64,000 nucleotides of DNA, from NCBI RefSeq assembly GCF_000423845.1, contig NZ_AUIT01000006.1, positions 1 to 64,000 of the forward strand. The letters are read 5' to 3'. Positions 63,771 through 64,000 of this stretch are shown here, in pieces. The notes beneath the pieces are model-generated. The model saw nothing but the letters and a program-made list of their open reading frames with translations. It was not told the origin of the DNA and ran no database searches. This DNA comes from Thermodesulfobacterium hveragerdense DSM 12571. GTDB lineage: Bacteria; Desulfobacterota; Thermodesulfobacteria; Thermodesulfobacteriales; Thermodesulfobacteriaceae. Within the stretch, counting starts at the first letter, position 1. Each line of letters opens with the position of its first letter. Made by a program: the position numbers and the translations under genes.

Positions 63771-64000
63771 ACCGATGGTTAGAGGAGTTTTTAAAATATT
63801 TAGAGGTAGAAAAAAACTATTCTCCTCAAACTTTAAAGGCCTATAAAAAAGACTTAGAAGATTTTTTGAACCATGGTCAGAATTTAAAGATAGAGGATCT
63901 TAAACATTTCCAGCCTTTTCATCTAAGGCTTTATCTTGCGAACCTTAAAAAAACTAAAAAAGAACCTACTACCATCGCAAGAAAAGTTAGTGCTTTAAGA
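63767..64000 (+). CDS. XerC/XerD tyrosine recombinase, 5' part
   Basis: The first 78 codons of a tyrosine recombinase; the rest is beyond the window. The start MNRWLEEFLKYLEVEKNYS, then QTLKAYKKDLEDF, and TTIARKVSALR are typical of the N-terminal SAM-like DNA-binding domain of XerC or XerD, which resolve chromosome dimers. It overlaps the kinase gene by 4 bp (ATGA). Catalytic residues cannot be checked here. Confidence 0.85.
   Translation, partial: MNRWLEEFLKYLEVEKNYSPQTLKAYKKDLEDFLNHGQNLKIEDLKHFQPFHLRLYLANLKKTKKEPTTIARKVSALR

Overview
The window reads as a chromosomal piece of a thermophilic, anaerobic, hydrogen-using sulfate or sulfur metaboliser, most like the Thermodesulfobacteriota (Thermodesulfobacterium-type). 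The signs are an HdrABC-MvhDGA cluster, a siroheme-decarboxylase gene, an Aquifex-type aconitase, an archaeal-type PEP carboxylase, a 1400-residue CoA-dehydratase-activase fusion, an Lpt/TonB outer-membrane gene set and moderately low GC. The genus is an inference; there is no 16S gene here.

Region 1 (1-7158) is a heterodisulfide-reductase / [NiFe]-hydrogenase operon: hdrA, hdrC, hdrB, mvhD, mvhG, mvhA and a maturation protease. Two of its genes, hdrA and mvhD, contain an in-frame TGA exactly at a conserved Cys position, followed by a SECIS-like hairpin, so both are predicted selenoproteins. The locus is also damaged or rearranged. hdrA lacks its first ~45 codons, and mvhG is interrupted by a 292-bp tandem event. 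The same 65-bp AT-rich block sits at both breakpoints.

Region 2 (7133-9373) holds a phosphate permease operon (pit, PhoU-like, CBS protein) and tRNA-Val. Region 3 (9516-15100) holds a hypothetical gene, a triple-rhodanese exported protein that is a third predicted selenoprotein, a ComM/YifB ATPase and the ATP synthase Fo genes. Region 4 (15226-25823) holds the large activase, an RlmD/TrmA-type RNA methyltransferase, tRNA-Phe with trmJ, an Rrf2 regulator, an orphan fumarase beta subunit, a UPF0280 protein and a porin-like outer-membrane protein.

Region 5 (25863-40956) carries trmN6-hemW, then lptF-lptG-acpP-fabF-rpiB-acpS-nnr-pilZ-pilD, a facing NtrY-like kinase operon with a siroheme decarboxylase, exbB-exbD-tonB and a nuclease lipoprotein. 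Region 6 (40953-60809) is mostly housekeeping: serS, ribBA, murJ, a phosphohexomutase, nadA, pyrG, aconitase, ispD, aroC and ppcA. Region 7 (61040-64000) has an MFS exporter, a hybrid histidine kinase split by an in-frame TAG, and the start of a XerC/D recombinase running off the window.

The strongest discovery-type signal is three independent Sec codons in one 11.5-kb stretch (HdrA, MvhD, rhodanese), which a standard gene caller would split into six fragments. The second is the repeat-associated breakage of hdrA and mvhG, in which the two mvhG copies differ almost only at synonymous sites. No Sec machinery (selA, selB, selC, selD) is encoded in the window.
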